64,000 nucleotides of DNA from Methylocystis echinoides (GCF_027923385.1 NZ_BSEC01000001.1:124001-188000), one strand, 5' to 3'. Positions 36,393 to 45,311 are shown, numbered from the stretch's first letter. Numbers and translations are program-made. Notes: generated by a model from the letters alone, not told the origin.

Positions 36393-37811
36393 ATGTTGAG
36401 CTTTGCGAGGGTAAGGACGGCATTTTTCATCTGGGATCTGGCGCTTGCCGTCATTTCCCCTTTTATTGCGCTTTGGTTGCGCAATCCGGCGATGACGCCG
36501 TCCACGCTGGACCATTTCGTCATCTATGGCCTCGCGTCCGGCGTGGCGAGCCTGATCCTGCTCAGGGTCAGCGGCGTCGCCAGCGTCGCCTGGCGCTTCT
36601 TCTCGATGTCCGACGCCGTCGACGCCTTCGTCTCCATTTCCACGGGCGTCATTGTCGGCGTCATGGTCGGCTTTTTTGTCGACCGGCTGGAGAGCGTGCC
36701 GCGCTCGCTTCCATTCATGCAGGCGGTCATCCAGTTTGTCGCCTATGCCGGCCCGCGGCTCGTTTTGAAGCGGCTCGCGGCGGGCGAGCGAACCGCCAGC
36801 ATCCGGCCCACCCATGTTCTGCTGGTCGGCTGTAATCCGACGTCCTACGTCTATGCCCGCGCCGTCGAGACGATTGGACGCGGCACGATGAAGGTCGCGG
36901 CGGTGCTCACCCATGATCCGCTCATGGTCGGGCACAGCTTCTGTGGAATCCCCATTGCGGCGACCTTCGACAATATCGAGGCGGTGATCCGCAAGCTCAA
37001 GCTTCGCGGCGTGGAAATCCGCCGCGTGATCCTCTCCGCCTCTGGCGAGGAGATCGCCCGACACAGTCTCGACAAGGTGCTGGCGAGCGCGGAGCGTCTC
37101 AACATTCCTGTCATGGACATCCATCTGCTTTTCACCGAGATCGCGGGAAAGCCGTCACAGGAAGATGAATTCGACATCGACGTCATCAAACTGCGCGGCG
37201 CGCACTGGATGTTCAAACGCAGCCTCGACATCATCGCGGCCGCCTTCCTCATTATCGCGCTCTCGCCGCTTTTCCTGATCGCAGCGGCGCTGGTCGTTTA
37301 TGATCTCGGTTTCCCCATCCTTTTCTGGCAACAACGCTTCGGGCGCCATGGCAAGGTTTTTTCGGTCTACAAATTCCGCACCATGCGCGACGACGGCGAC
37401 CATCTGTCCGACGCCGAACGCACGTCCTCCATTGGCCTGATCCTGCGACTGACGCGGCTCGACGAACTGCCACAGCTCTGGAACATTTTGATCGGCGACA
37501 TGTCCTTCATCGGACCACGTCCCCTGCTGCCAATCGACCAGCCGGAAGAAATCTCGCAACGGCTGGCGGCGCGCCCGGGTCTGTCGGGCTGGGCGCAGGT
37601 CAATGGCGGCCGGCTCGTCACGCCGGAAGAGAAGCGCGCGCTCGATTTGTGGTACATCGCGCATGCGTCGCTGTGGCTGGATATACGGATCGCGCTGATG
37701 ACGGTTCCGGTCCTGCTGCACGGCGATATCTATAATCGTCGGGAAATCGGCCGCGCCGTGGACTGGCTGCAGGCGCATGAGGAATCGGCGCTGCTGGAGG
37801 AAGCGTCCTGA
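36393..37811 (+). CDS. Undecaprenyl-phosphate sugar phosphotransferase (exopolysaccharide initiation)
   Basis: The enzyme transfers a sugar-1-phosphate to undecaprenyl phosphate, the first step of polysaccharide synthesis. The 472-residue polyprenyl glycosylphosphotransferase has four or five N-terminal membrane segments and a CoA-binding-like middle domain (about residues 130-260). The bacterial sugar-transferase domain has its entry segment GAHWMFKRSLDIIAAAFLII (about 269-288). Then follow FWQQRFGRHGKVFSVYKFRT (about 311-330), SFIGPRPLLPID (about 371-382) and PGLSGWAQVNGG (about 396-407). This is the WcaJ/PssY type. It is the last gene of the plus-strand polysaccharide block and provides the initiating activity that the glycosyltransferases upstream need. 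Confidence 0.9.
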   Translation: MLSFARVRTAFFIWDLALAVISPFIALWLRNPAMTPSTLDHFVIYGLASGVASLILLRVSGVASVAWRFFSMSDAVDAFVSISTGVIVGVMVGFFVDRLESVPRSLPFMQAVIQFVAYAGPRLVLKRLAAGERTASIRPTHVLLVGCNPTSYVYARAVETIGRGTMKVAAVLTHDPLMVGHSFCGIPIAATFDNIEAVIRKLKLRGVEIRRVILSASGEEIARHSLDKVLASAERLNIPVMDIHLLFTEIAGKPSQEDEFDIDVIKLRGAHWMFKRSLDIIAAAFLIIALSPLFLIAAALVVYDLGFPILFWQQRFGRHGKVFSVYKFRTMRDDGDHLSDAERTSSIGLILRLTRLDELPQLWNILIGDMSFIGPRPLLPIDQPEEISQRLAARPGLSGWAQVNGGRLVTPEEKRALDLWYIAHASLWLDIRIALMTVPVLLHGDIYNRREIGRAVDWLQAHEESALLEEAS

Positions 37812-37839
37812 ACAGGACGCTTCCTGCAAATTCAATCCC

Positions 37840-38355
37840 TCAGTCGAGCCGATAGGCCGCGTGACAGGCGTTGCAGGCCTGCACGACCTTGCCGAGTTCG
37901 GCGAGCGCGGGACGCAGATCGCCGCCCTGTTTCACCTTGGCCGCCTCCTGCGCGAATGTCGTCGCCTGCGCGTGCATGGTCATGCCGAGCGCGCGCATTT
38001 CATCGGGCATGTGGCTCGCCATCATCTTCGGCATGTCGCCCAGTTCGCCGCTTGTGGCGTTAGGCTTGCAGGCGGCGGAGCCCGGCGACGCCATGCCGAG
38101 CCGCGTCTCGGCGATCTTCGCCGCCGCCTCGCCATCGCCCTTGCCGAGCGCGGCGAGGATCTCCGCAACAGCCTGCTGATGGCTGCGCATGTTGGAGAGC
38201 ATCATCGCTTTCATCGGCCCGGGAACGTCGACCTCGATGCGCGTGTCCTTGTGCATCTTGGACATCATCTGCATGTGGTCGTGACCCTCCTCGGCGAACG
38301 CGGCGCCGGCGAGCGCGGCGCCGCATATGGCGAGCCCAAGAGAAATTTTTCGCAT
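37840..38355 (-). CDS. Cytochrome c'/c556-like protein
   Basis: The 171-residue protein has a signal peptide (LAICGAALAGAAFA, cleaved before EEGHDH). It ends in the haem-binding CNACH motif close to the C-terminus (about residues 161-165), which is the arrangement of the periplasmic cytochrome c' family. The mature N-terminus is rich in His and Met (EEGHDHMQMMSKMHKD), which could bind metal. GGGAG lies upstream of the ATG. Neighbours do not define its partner. A redox or nitric-oxide role is typical of the family but not shown here. Confidence 0.85.
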   Translation of the reverse strand: MRKISLGLAICGAALAGAAFAEEGHDHMQMMSKMHKDTRIEVDVPGPMKAMMLSNMRSHQQAVAEILAALGKGDGEAAAKIAETRLGMASPGSAACKPNATSGELGDMPKMMASHMPDEMRALGMTMHAQATTFAQEAAKVKQGGDLRPALAELGKVVQACNACHAAYRLD

Positions 38356-38661
38356 TTGGCGTCTCCCTCAAAAACGCCCGACTCTAGACCTGCGCGCGCC
38401 AAATGGCGCGGGGACGAAGTGTCACGGCCCCCGGCGCCAACCGGGTCGCGCCGATCAATTCCCTCTCCCCGTGAAACGGGGAGAGGGTTAGGGTGAGGGG
38501 CAAGGCCACAAGAAGGCTCTCGGGCAGCCGTTCGAAGGATTCCTTACCGCGTGGTCAACACGGCTTCGCCCCTCACCCTGACCCTCTCCCCGTAAAACGG
38601 GGAGAGGGAACGCACTCGCGTCATTGTGAGCGCAGGGAGGCGATACTGGAAGCCGCCCGCC
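38356..38661. other. Intergenic with dispersed palindromic repeat
   Basis: This gap of about 300 bases contains two near-identical inverted copies of a GC-rich repeat (see 38461-38608) and no gene. Confidence 0.6.
38461..38608. repeat. Pair of inverted copies of a dispersed palindromic repeat
   Basis: Copy 1 (38461-38501) begins CCCTCTCCCCGTGAAACGGG and continues GAGAGGGTTAGGGTGAGGGG. Copy 2 (38568-38608) is its near-perfect reverse complement. Each copy is a palindrome on its own, so RNA from it could fold into a strong hairpin. Related copies lie near 45152 and 50848. Confidence 0.8.
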
Positions 38662-39036
38662 TCACGCTTCGCCGGGCCGGTCGCGGTCCAGGCCCTTCGT
38701 GGAGAGCTCCGTCAGATAGGCGGCGAAGCTTTCCGGGGCGGTCTCTCCCAGGTGACGCAGATAGCGCCAGGTGTAGAGGCCGGTCGCATGCATGTCGTCG
38801 AAGCCGAGCCGGATCGCGTAATTGCCGACCGGGGCCACAGAGATGATCGACACATTGCGCTTGCCGCCCACCGTTTTCTGGTCGGCGGGGGAATGGCCCT
38901 GCACTTCGGCGCTGGGACTGCGCACACGCAGGAGTTCGGCGCTCAGGGTGAAACTCGCCCCGTCGTCGTAGGCGAGGCGCAGCGTCCGCCCATTGTCGAG
39001 GAGGCGGATTTCCGTGGGCCATGGTTCCGTCGTCAC
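38662..39036 (-). CDS. DUF971 protein (gamma-butyrobetaine hydroxylase-like N-terminal domain)
   Basis: The 124-residue protein consists of a single DUF971 domain. It begins WPTEIRLLDNGRTLRLAYDD, has GKRNVSIISVAPVGNYAIRL in the middle and ends with GLYTWRYLRHLGE (about residues 86-98). The family is named for its similarity to the N-terminal domain of gamma-butyrobetaine hydroxylase; stand-alone members have no clear function. It is divergent from moaA, with a gap of about 190 bases. Confidence 0.85.
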   Translation of the reverse strand: MTTEPWPTEIRLLDNGRTLRLAYDDGASFTLSAELLRVRSPSAEVQGHSPADQKTVGGKRNVSIISVAPVGNYAIRLGFDDMHATGLYTWRYLRHLGETAPESFAAYLTELSTKGLDRDRPGEA

Positions 39037-39229
39037 GTCAGCTCCCGAGGGTTTGCCAAGATTTGCCTAAAGTCGCGCGACCCTATTACAGGCGCAAAAG
39101 CCCCGCCAGCCTTCCGTAACCATCGGGATTTCCGATCGCCGCATAGGAAGGGCGCGGGCTTCACGCCAAGGCCGCGCGGCAATATATGGAGATCGGACGG
39201 CGACAAGACCGTCACGGGAAGCGCCAGAC

Positions 39230-40267
39230 ATGAACGCTCATTCTCAACCGCCGGCCGCCACCATGCCCGCTCCGCTGGTCGACCCCTTCGGCCGCGCGGT
39301 TTCCTATGTGCGCGTTTCCGTGACCGACCGCTGCGACTTCCGCTGCGTCTATTGCATGTCGGAGCACATGACCTTCCTGCCGCGCCGGGACCTGCTGACG
39401 CTGGAGGAGCTCGACCGGCTGTGCTCGGCCTTCGTCGCCCGGGGCACGAAGAAGCTGCGCATCACCGGCGGCGAGCCGCTGGTGCGCCACGACCTGATGA
39501 AACTGTTCAGGGCGCTGTCCCGCCATCTCGTTTCGGGCGCGCTGGAAGAGTTGACGCTGACCACCAATGGCTCGCAGCTCGCGCGCTTTTCGGACCAGCT
39601 CGCGGACTGCGGCGTGCGACGGATCAATGTCTCGCTGGATACGCTGCAACCGGATCGCTTCCGGGCCCTGACCCGCACCGGCGATCTGTCCCGCGTCCTG
39701 GCGGGCCTCGACGCCGCGCTGAAGGCGGGCCTGAAGGTGAAGCTCAACGCCGTGGCGCTGAAAGGCGTCAATGAGGACGAATTCGTGCCCCTCGTTCGCT
39801 TCGCCCATGAGCGCGGCATGGACATGACCTTCATCGAGGTCATGCCGCTCGGCGAGCTCGACGGGCCGGCGCGGGTCGACCAGTATCTGCCGATGAGCGC
39901 GGTGCGCGAAAGGCTCGGCGAGGCCTTCACCCTCGACGAGATCGACTATCGCACGGGCGGTCCCGCGCGCTACATGCGCGCCGCCGAGACAGGCGGGCGG
40001 GTCGGCATCATCACGCCGCTCACCCATAATTTCTGCGAGAGCTGCAACCGGGTGCGCGTGACCTGCACGGGCACGCTCTACATGTGCCTGGGCCAGGAGG
40101 ACGCAGCCGATCTGCGCGCCCCCTTGCGCGACAGCGCCGACGACGCGCTGCTGCACGCCGCGATCGAGGAAGCGATCCGCAGGAAGCCCAAGGGGCATGA
40201 TTTCATCATCGACCGCGCGACGCAGGCGCCGGCGGTCTCGCGCCATATGAGCACGACGGGCGGCTGA
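39230..40267 (+). CDS. moaA: GTP 3',8-cyclase (molybdenum cofactor synthesis)
   Basis: MoaA uses radical SAM chemistry to cyclise GTP, the first step of molybdopterin synthesis. The first cluster is in [15 protein letters not shown] (Cys35, 39, 42) and the second in [18 protein letters not shown] (Cys269, 272, 286). [10 protein letters not shown], the SAM-binding stretch, lies between. The protein ends in MSTTGG, and the C-terminal Gly-Gly is required in the family. The 345-residue length is normal. It is followed after 3 bases by a dehydrogenase-like gene, so they are probably co-transcribed; no other Mo-cofactor gene is in the window. Confidence 0.97.
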   Translation: MNAHSQPPAATMPAPLVDPFGRAVSYVRVSVTDRCDFRCVYCMSEHMTFLPRRDLLTLEELDRLCSAFVARGTKKLRITGGEPLVRHDLMKLFRALSRHLVSGALEELTLTTNGSQLARFSDQLADCGVRRINVSLDTLQPDRFRALTRTGDLSRVLAGLDAALKAGLKVKLNAVALKGVNEDEFVPLVRFAHERGMDMTFIEVMPLGELDGPARVDQYLPMSAVRERLGEAFTLDEIDYRTGGPARYMRAAETGGRVGIITPLTHNFCESCNRVRVTCTGTLYMCLGQEDAADLRAPLRDSADDALLHAAIEEAIRRKPKGHDFIIDRATQAPAVSRHMSTTGG

Positions 40268-40270
40268 TAA

Positions 40271-41149
40271 ATGAGTGAAGCGAGAAACGTCGCCTTTCTG
40301 GGTCTCGGCGTCATGGGCGGCCCCATGGCCGGCCATCTTGCGCGAAACGGCCACAAGGTCACGGTCTACAATCGCACCGCCGCCAAGGCCGAGACCTTCG
40401 CCGCCCGGCATCCGGGCGCCCGCTTCGCCAAAACGCCGCGCGAAGCCGCCGGGGGCGCGGATATCGTCTTCGCCTGCGTCGGCAATGACGACGATCTGCG
40501 CGCCGTGACACTGTCGCCGGAAGGCGCTTTCGCGGGCATGCGCCCCGGCGCGATTTTCGTCGACCACACCACCGCTTCGGCGGAAGTCGCGCGCGAGCTC
40601 TTCGCGGCGGCGAAGGCGCTGGGACTGGGCGCGGTCGACGCGCCGGTCTCCGGCGGACAGGCCGGGGCGGAAAATGGCGCGCTCACCATCATGTGCGGCG
40701 CCGAGCCGGAGATTTACGCGCAAGCGGAGCCGGTGATGGCCGCCTACGCCCGCGCCTGCCGGCTGATGGGGCCGCCCGGATCGGGCCAGCTCACCAAGAT
40801 GGTCAATCAGATCGCCATCGCCGGCCTGATCCAGAGCCTCTCCGAGGCGCTGCATTTCGCCAAAACCGCCGGCCTCGACGCAGCCGCCGTCATCGACCTC
40901 ATCAAGAATGGCGCGGCGCAATCCTGGCAGATGGAAAACCGCACGAAAACAATGCTTGCCGGCGAGTTCGACCATGGTTTCGCGGTCGAATGGATGCGCA
41001 AGGATCTGGCCATCTGCCTGGCCGAGGCGCGCCGCAGCGGCGCCAAACTCCCCATCGCCGCCCTCGTCGACCAGTTTTACGCCGAGGTCGAGGCCATGGG
41101 CGGCAAGCGCTGGGATACGTCGAGCCTCATCGCGCGGCTGGAGCGATAG
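40271..41149 (+). CDS. NAD(P)-dependent 3-hydroxyacid (3-hydroxyisobutyrate-type) dehydrogenase
   Basis: A 292-residue member of the 3-hydroxyisobutyrate dehydrogenase family (MmsB/GarR-like). The nucleotide-binding loop is FLGLGVMGGPMAGHLARNGH near the N-terminus. Downstream are the family segments FVDHTTASAEVARELF (about 96-111), DAPVSGGQAGAENGALTIMC (about 124-143) and GSGQLTKMVNQI with the catalytic Lys (about 175). Substrate could be a 3-hydroxyacid, tartronate semialdehyde or a beta-hydroxyacid; the sequence does not say. It follows moaA by 3 bases. Confidence 0.9.
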   Translation: MSEARNVAFLGLGVMGGPMAGHLARNGHKVTVYNRTAAKAETFAARHPGARFAKTPREAAGGADIVFACVGNDDDLRAVTLSPEGAFAGMRPGAIFVDHTTASAEVARELFAAAKALGLGAVDAPVSGGQAGAENGALTIMCGAEPEIYAQAEPVMAAYARACRLMGPPGSGQLTKMVNQIAIAGLIQSLSEALHFAKTAGLDAAAVIDLIKNGAAQSWQMENRTKTMLAGEFDHGFAVEWMRKDLAICLAEARRSGAKLPIAALVDQFYAEVEAMGGKRWDTSSLIARLER

Positions 41150-41242
41150 GGCGACATTGCGGCGGAGCGAGAAAGAAAAAAATATTTTGTGGCGCCGGTG
41201 CAACCATTTCCTGAGCTCGGCGTTTCCCTCCCAACGATAAGA

Positions 41243-41267
41243 GGAACACCCAAGGTCGCGCAGCGTT
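41243..41267 (+). promoter_or_regulatory. Predicted EcfG-dependent promoter
   Basis: A perfect match to the general-stress sigma factor pattern: GGAAC (41243-41247), 16 bases, CGTT (41264-41267). It lies about 58 bases upstream of the small secreted protein gene starting at 41325. Confidence 0.7.
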
Positions 41268-41324
41268 CAGAGTTCGCGTTTTTGTGGGGAAATTCCTGTT
41301 TCAACCCTGTTGGGAGGGGCCATC

Positions 41325-41639
41325 ATGGCCGTTACGCGCGAAAGCCCGTTTGCAAGCCGCCTGTCGCGGGTTGTCCTTGGAATTACGGTCGCCAGCGGCC
41401 TTTGCGCCGCCGTGGCCGCAGCGCCGACGGCGCCTTCCGCCAGGGAAACCTCAGCGACCGCCGTCAAGGCTGCTGTCAGCCTAAATGACGATGGGCTCCG
41501 GCCGCTCGCGCGTGGTCCGGCAATCCGGGTGGGACGCGCCTTTGGCGCAGAAGATGAAGACTGCACGCTCGTTCTGAAACCAAGCACAGACGAGCGCGGC
41601 CGTGTCCGCTACAACCGTAGCGTGACCTGCGCCAACTGA
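41325..41639 (+). CDS. Small secreted protein of unknown function, probable general stress regulon member
   Basis: The product of about 104 residues starts MAVTRESPFASRLSRVVLGI with a signal peptide (cleavage likely after about residue 33, AAAPTAPS). The mature part is basic and ends in a segment with two cysteines, DEDCTLVLKPSTDERG and a final VTCAN, which could form a disulfide. I do not recognise the family. It lies about 58 bases downstream of a perfect EcfG-type promoter and is followed by a strong terminator at 41681, so it forms its own transcription unit. A TTG five codons upstream is also open. Confidence 0.7.
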   Translation: MAVTRESPFASRLSRVVLGITVASGLCAAVAAAPTAPSARETSATAVKAAVSLNDDGLRPLARGPAIRVGRAFGAEDEDCTLVLKPSTDERGRVRYNRSVTCAN

Positions 41640-41680
41640 CGCTTGCGTCCCCCGGCAAGGCCGGTCGAAGGCCGACTCTA

Positions 41681-41722
41681 GGCGAGAGCTGCTCAAAGGA
41701 GCGCCTCTCGCCCTTTTGTTTT
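41681..41722 (+). terminator. Rho-independent terminator
   Basis: A hairpin with outer arms GGCGAGAG and CTCTCGCC and an inner GCTC-AAAG-GAGC pairing, followed by CTTTTGTTTT. It lies 42 bases after the stop of the small secreted protein gene and should end that transcript. Confidence 0.8.
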
Positions 41723-41907
41723 GGCCTGCCCGGGGCGGCTTCAGGGAAGCAAAAGATACTAGAGGAAGTTGAGGCCCCCTCCGCGCCCTCCGCATGCGCC
41801 ATTCGATCTCACCATTTCAAAGCACGTCAAAAATGTAGGCGCCGCAGATCTGGGCGCCGCGTGACAATCGTTCTCCGCTCTGGACAAGCGGCGAGACGGT
41901 TGAAGAG

Positions 41908-42302
41908 TCAAGCGGTGAAAAAGCGCGTCTCGATGGCGTCGACGAAAGCCGCAGCCTTGTCCGTGGCCCACAGCGCGTCTTCGGGGCTGACAAAATCTCC
42001 TGTGTAATCCGCCACCTTGCGTAGCCGCTGAACGCCGTTGAAAGCTTCGCCATGTTCAGCGGCGAGATGGCCGTAGCGAACCAGATGCAGGCCGAAAAGC
42101 GCGATCAAGCCATTGTGCGTCTTGACGGGCGCGCGTCGAATTTTTCGATGGCGAGCGCGAACAGGGCGGCGTGTGCCGCGTCAAACATCGCGTAGTAGGC
42201 GCGATTACAGGCTCCGTCCCCATCGCCGGCCGTCAAGAGAAGCCGCGCGGCGGACAGCGCCCGTTTCGCCTTTTTCATCAGGACGCGCGAACGCTCATCC
42301 AT
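41908..42302 (-). pseudogene. HEPN-domain protein, frameshifted
   Basis: The original protein would be a HEPN-domain partner of the nucleotidyltransferase. The N-terminal part (42302 to about 42140) reads MDERSRVLMKKAKRALSAAR and then NRAYYAMFDAAHAALFALA, the core of PF05168-type HEPN. The C-terminal part continues in another frame: LIALFGLHLVRYGHLAAEHG, RKVADYTGDFVSPEDAL. A GCGCGC run near 42131 explains the break. Removing two bases restores APVKTHNGLIALFG, as in intact homologues. As read, the gene stops after 65 codons. Either it is inactivated or the read has an error. Its start overlaps the MNT stop by one base. Confidence 0.8.
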
Positions 42303-42676
42303 TACAAGCGGAGACCCTCGCGGCGAATGGCGTCAATCAGACGCGGATTATTGAACATCTCCGGATGTTCGAATTCGTCCTCAAAGAGAGGAAGCGCCTC
42401 AACCATGACGCCCGTGTCCATCATCACGTGAAAAGCAATGCCCGCCATGTCTCTGACGATGGCGCTCCGGTCCCGACGTTCGCCGCAAAGGACGACCGCG
42501 ATATCGGCGTCACTCTCCGGACCGTGGGCATGTCGGGCCCGGCTGCCGAACAGAAACGCCTCACGCACGGGATATCGGCCCTTGAGCTGGCGCATGAAGG
42601 CGCGGGCCGCGCCTTCGGTCGCCGGATCAAGCGCGGCGTAAGCTTTCACCGGAGATGACGGGGTGAGCGCGGCCAT
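42302..42676 (-). CDS. MNT-type minimal nucleotidyltransferase
   Basis: A 124-residue protein of the MNT family. The catalytic motif GSRARHAHGPESDADIAVV (about residues 44-62) matches the G-S-(x)-D-x-D pattern of these polymerase-beta-like nucleotidyltransferases. In characterised MNT-HEPN modules the MNT protein inactivates a HEPN ribonuclease toxin by adding AMP. The adjacent gene encodes a HEPN protein but is frameshifted here. A perfect EcfG-type promoter lies upstream (42715-42739), which would place this module in the general stress regulon. Confidence 0.85.
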   Translation of the reverse strand: MAALTPSSPVKAYAALDPATEGAARAFMRQLKGRYPVREAFLFGSRARHAHGPESDADIAVVLCGERRDRSAIVRDMAGIAFHVMMDTGVMVEALPLFEDEFEHPEMFNNPRLIDAIRREGLRL

Positions 42677-42714
42677 TCGCGAAGCCTACCACAAACAGGA
42701 TACAACGCCCATTG

Positions 42715-42739
42715 AACGGTTCGACAGCAGCCCTGTTCC
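42715..42739 (-). promoter_or_regulatory. Predicted EcfG-dependent promoter
   Basis: On the minus strand GGAAC (42739-42735), 16 bases, CGTT (42718-42715) matches the EcfG pattern perfectly. The predicted start of transcription would lie about 30 bases before the MNT gene start at 42676. Confidence 0.65.
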
Positions 42740-42859
42740 GGTCCCGGGCAGGCCAGAAAACGCTGGCCGCCGAAAATTCCAAGCGTTGACGCCCCCGCCT
42801 GCCCTCCCTACTGTGCCGGCCTTCTCCCGCCCTTCTGCGATGGTCAAAGCTTCACGCAC

Positions 42860-44545
42860 ATGTCCGCTCCCCTCGTTCTGACGCCCGACCTTCTCGACGC
42901 CGCCCGCGTCTCTCCCGCCTGGCCCTTCGAGGAGGCGAAGAAACTCGTCAAACGCATCGAGGCGAGCGGCCAGAAGAGCGTGCTGTTCGAGACCGGCTAC
43001 GGCCCCTCGGGCCTGCCGCATATCGGCACCTTCGGCGAGGTGGCGCGCACCAGCATGGTGCGCCGCGCCTTCGAAGTCCTGACCGAAGGCAGGATCGAAA
43101 CGCGCCTGATCGCCTTTTCGGACGACATGGACGGGCTGCGCAAAGTCCCCGACAATATTCCCAACAAGGAGCTGGTCGCGGCCCATCTCGGCAAGCCGTT
43201 GACCGAGGTGCCGGACCCGTTCGGCACGCATGACAGTTTCGGCGCGCATAACAACGCCCGGCTGCGCGCCTTTCTCGACGCCTACGGCTTCGACTATGAC
43301 TTCGCCTCGGCGACCGACTATTACAGGAGCGGCCGTTTCGACGCGGCGCTGAAGCTGATGCTCGCCCGCTACGACGCGGTGATGAAGATCATGCTGCCGA
43401 GCTTCCGCGAGGAGCGCGCGGCGACCTACTCCCCCTTCCTGCCGATTCATCCGAAGACGCGGATCGTCATGCAGGTCCCGCTCGAGGGGTATGACGCGGA
43501 AGCCGGCACGATCGACTGGGTCGATCCCGACAGTGGCGAACGCTTCACCACCCCCGTCACCGGCGGCCATTGCAAGCTGCAATGGAAGCCCGACTGGGCC
43601 ATGCGCTGGTTTGCGCTCGGCGTCGATTACGAAATGGCCGGCAAGGATCTGATCGATTCGGTGAAGCTCTCGGGCGCCATCGTGCGCGCGCTCGGCGGGC
43701 AGGCGCCGGAGGGCTTCAATTACGAGCTCTTCCTCGACGAGAAGGGCCAGAAGATTTCGAAGTCCAAGGGCAACGGCCTCACCATCGAGGAATGGCTGAC
43801 CTACGCCAGCCCCGAGAGCCTCGCGCAGTTCATGTTCCAGAAGCCGACGGCGGCGAAGCGGCTTTATTTCGACGTCATCCCCCGCGCCGTGGATGATTAC
43901 CTGAATTTCCTCGACGCCTATCCGCGTCAGGACTGGAAGCAGCGGCTCGGCAATCCGGTCTGGCACATCCACGCCGGCAATCCGCCGCCGCCCGAGACGC
44001 TGGAGCATGAAGGCGAGGCCAAGGGGACGAGCGTCTCCTTCTCCATGCTGCTCAATCTCGCCGCCGTCGCCAATGCCGAGGACCCGGCCGTGCTATGGGG
44101 CTTCCTGCGCCGCTATGCGCCGACGGCGAGCCCGGAAAATCATCCGCGCCTCGACAGGCTCGTCGGCTATGCGGTGGCCTATTTCCGCGACTTCGTGAAG
44201 CCGGCGAAAATCTATCGCGCCGCCGATGACGTCGAGCGCGAGGTGCTGCAAAAGATCGACTCGACGCTCGGCGCCCTGCCCGCGGGCGCGACGGCGGAAG
44301 AGATTCAGGCCTCGCTCTACGACGTGGCCCGCGCCGTGCCGCGCTATCAGGACTTCGCCGCCAAGGGCGCGACGCCGGAACGGCCGGGGGTCTCGAACGA
44401 CTTCTTCAACGCACTCTACGAGGTGCTGCTCGGCGAGAAGAAGGGACCGCGCTTTGGCTCCTTCATCGCGCTCTACGGCGTGCCGGAAACCCGCAAATTG
44501 ATCGCCGACGCGCTCGCCGGCGCCTTCGTCGGCAAACCTGCCTGA
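42860..44545 (+). CDS. lysS: Lysyl-tRNA synthetase, class I
   Basis: The enzyme charges tRNA-Lys. It is the class I (archaeal-type) form, found in many alphaproteobacteria and some other bacteria instead of the usual class II enzyme. The HIGH-type motif is PHIGTFGE (residues about 53-60) and the KMSKS-type motif is KISKSKG (about 297-303). The length (561 residues) fits class I LysRS. Its stop overlaps the start of the next gene by one base (TGATG). Confidence 0.96.
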   Translation: MSAPLVLTPDLLDAARVSPAWPFEEAKKLVKRIEASGQKSVLFETGYGPSGLPHIGTFGEVARTSMVRRAFEVLTEGRIETRLIAFSDDMDGLRKVPDNIPNKELVAAHLGKPLTEVPDPFGTHDSFGAHNNARLRAFLDAYGFDYDFASATDYYRSGRFDAALKLMLARYDAVMKIMLPSFREERAATYSPFLPIHPKTRIVMQVPLEGYDAEAGTIDWVDPDSGERFTTPVTGGHCKLQWKPDWAMRWFALGVDYEMAGKDLIDSVKLSGAIVRALGGQAPEGFNYELFLDEKGQKISKSKGNGLTIEEWLTYASPESLAQFMFQKPTAAKRLYFDVIPRAVDDYLNFLDAYPRQDWKQRLGNPVWHIHAGNPPPPETLEHEGEAKGTSVSFSMLLNLAAVANAEDPAVLWGFLRRYAPTASPENHPRLDRLVGYAVAYFRDFVKPAKIYRAADDVEREVLQKIDSTLGALPAGATAEEIQASLYDVARAVPRYQDFAAKGATPERPGVSNDFFNALYEVLLGEKKGPRFGSFIALYGVPETRKLIADALAGAFVGKPA

Positions 44546-45141
44546 TGCGCGCCGCCGACGCCGATATTCTCATTGTTCCCGGCTACAGCGGCGGAACCCC
44601 AGCGCATTGGTACAGCCGCTGGCTGACCAAACTGTCCACGGCGAAACGCGTCGAGCAGAAGGACTGGCTGACACCGCGCCGCGACGATTGGGTGGAGACA
44701 ATCGTCTCCGCCTCGACGAGAGGTCATCGGCCGGTGATTTTCGTCGCCCATTCGCTCGGCTGCATTGCGTTGCTGCACGCTGCGCCACGTCTTGGCTCGG
44801 CGGTCGCCGGCGCCTTTTTGGTCGCGCCGCCGGGCGAGGCCGCGCTGCGCGACCTGATCGAGGGCCGCGACCCGGAGACGCCCGGCGCGTCTTTGTCGGA
44901 GGGCCGGCATATCGATGCGGCCTTTCTGCCGATCCCCCGAGCGCCGTTGCCTTTCCCTTCCGTTATGGTCGGCGGCAGCGACGATCCTTACGCGGAGGCC
45001 ACCTTCACGCCGCGCCTCGCCGAGGACGTCGGCGCGCGTTTCATCGACGCGGGCGCGGCCGGGCACATCAATCCCGACAGCGGCCACGGACCCTGGCCGG
45101 AGGGTTCGCTCGCCTTCGCGCATTTCATGGCGAAGCTTTGA
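44545..45141 (+). CDS. RBBP9/YdeN-family alpha/beta hydrolase
   Basis: A small serine hydrolase of 198 residues. It begins DADILIVPGYSGGTPAHWYS (from residue 4) and has the nucleophile elbow in VIFVAHSLGCIAL (Ser at about residue 75). An acidic loop follows with VGGSDDPYAE. A late His lies in GHINPDSGHGPW, whose GH(I/L)NxxSG(H/L)G pattern is typical of the RBBP9/YdeN family. Substrate unknown. It is translationally coupled to lysS by the one-base overlap. Confidence 0.88.
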   Translation: MRAADADILIVPGYSGGTPAHWYSRWLTKLSTAKRVEQKDWLTPRRDDWVETIVSASTRGHRPVIFVAHSLGCIALLHAAPRLGSAVAGAFLVAPPGEAALRDLIEGRDPETPGASLSEGRHIDAAFLPIPRAPLPFPSVMVGGSDDPYAEATFTPRLAEDVGARFIDAGAAGHINPDSGHGPWPEGSLAFAHFMAKL

Positions 45142-45151
45142 GATGGTGACT

Positions 45152-45241
45152 CCCCTCTCCCCGCTCCGGCGGGGAGAGGCTGGGTGAGGGGCAAAGCCGC
45201 AAGAGCTGACTTCCCCTTCTCCCCGCCTTGGCTGGGAGAGG
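45152..45241. repeat. Copy of the dispersed palindromic repeat
   Basis: CCCTCTCCCCGCTCCGGCGG followed by GGAGAGGCTGGGTGAGGGGC matches copy 1 at 38461. A further half-palindrome (about 45212-45241) follows. Confidence 0.7.
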
Positions 45242-45311
45242 GCTCAAGCGCCACTCGTGACGAAGATGAGCGGCCAAAAGAACCCCCGCCGTCCCCGTGC
45301 GTTTCCCCTTC

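Noticed and set aside
39212..41203. Long minus-strand frame opposite moaA and the dehydrogenase
   Set aside because: The plus-strand genes are clear family members; the antisense frame is Arg/Gly/His-rich without a recognisable domain.
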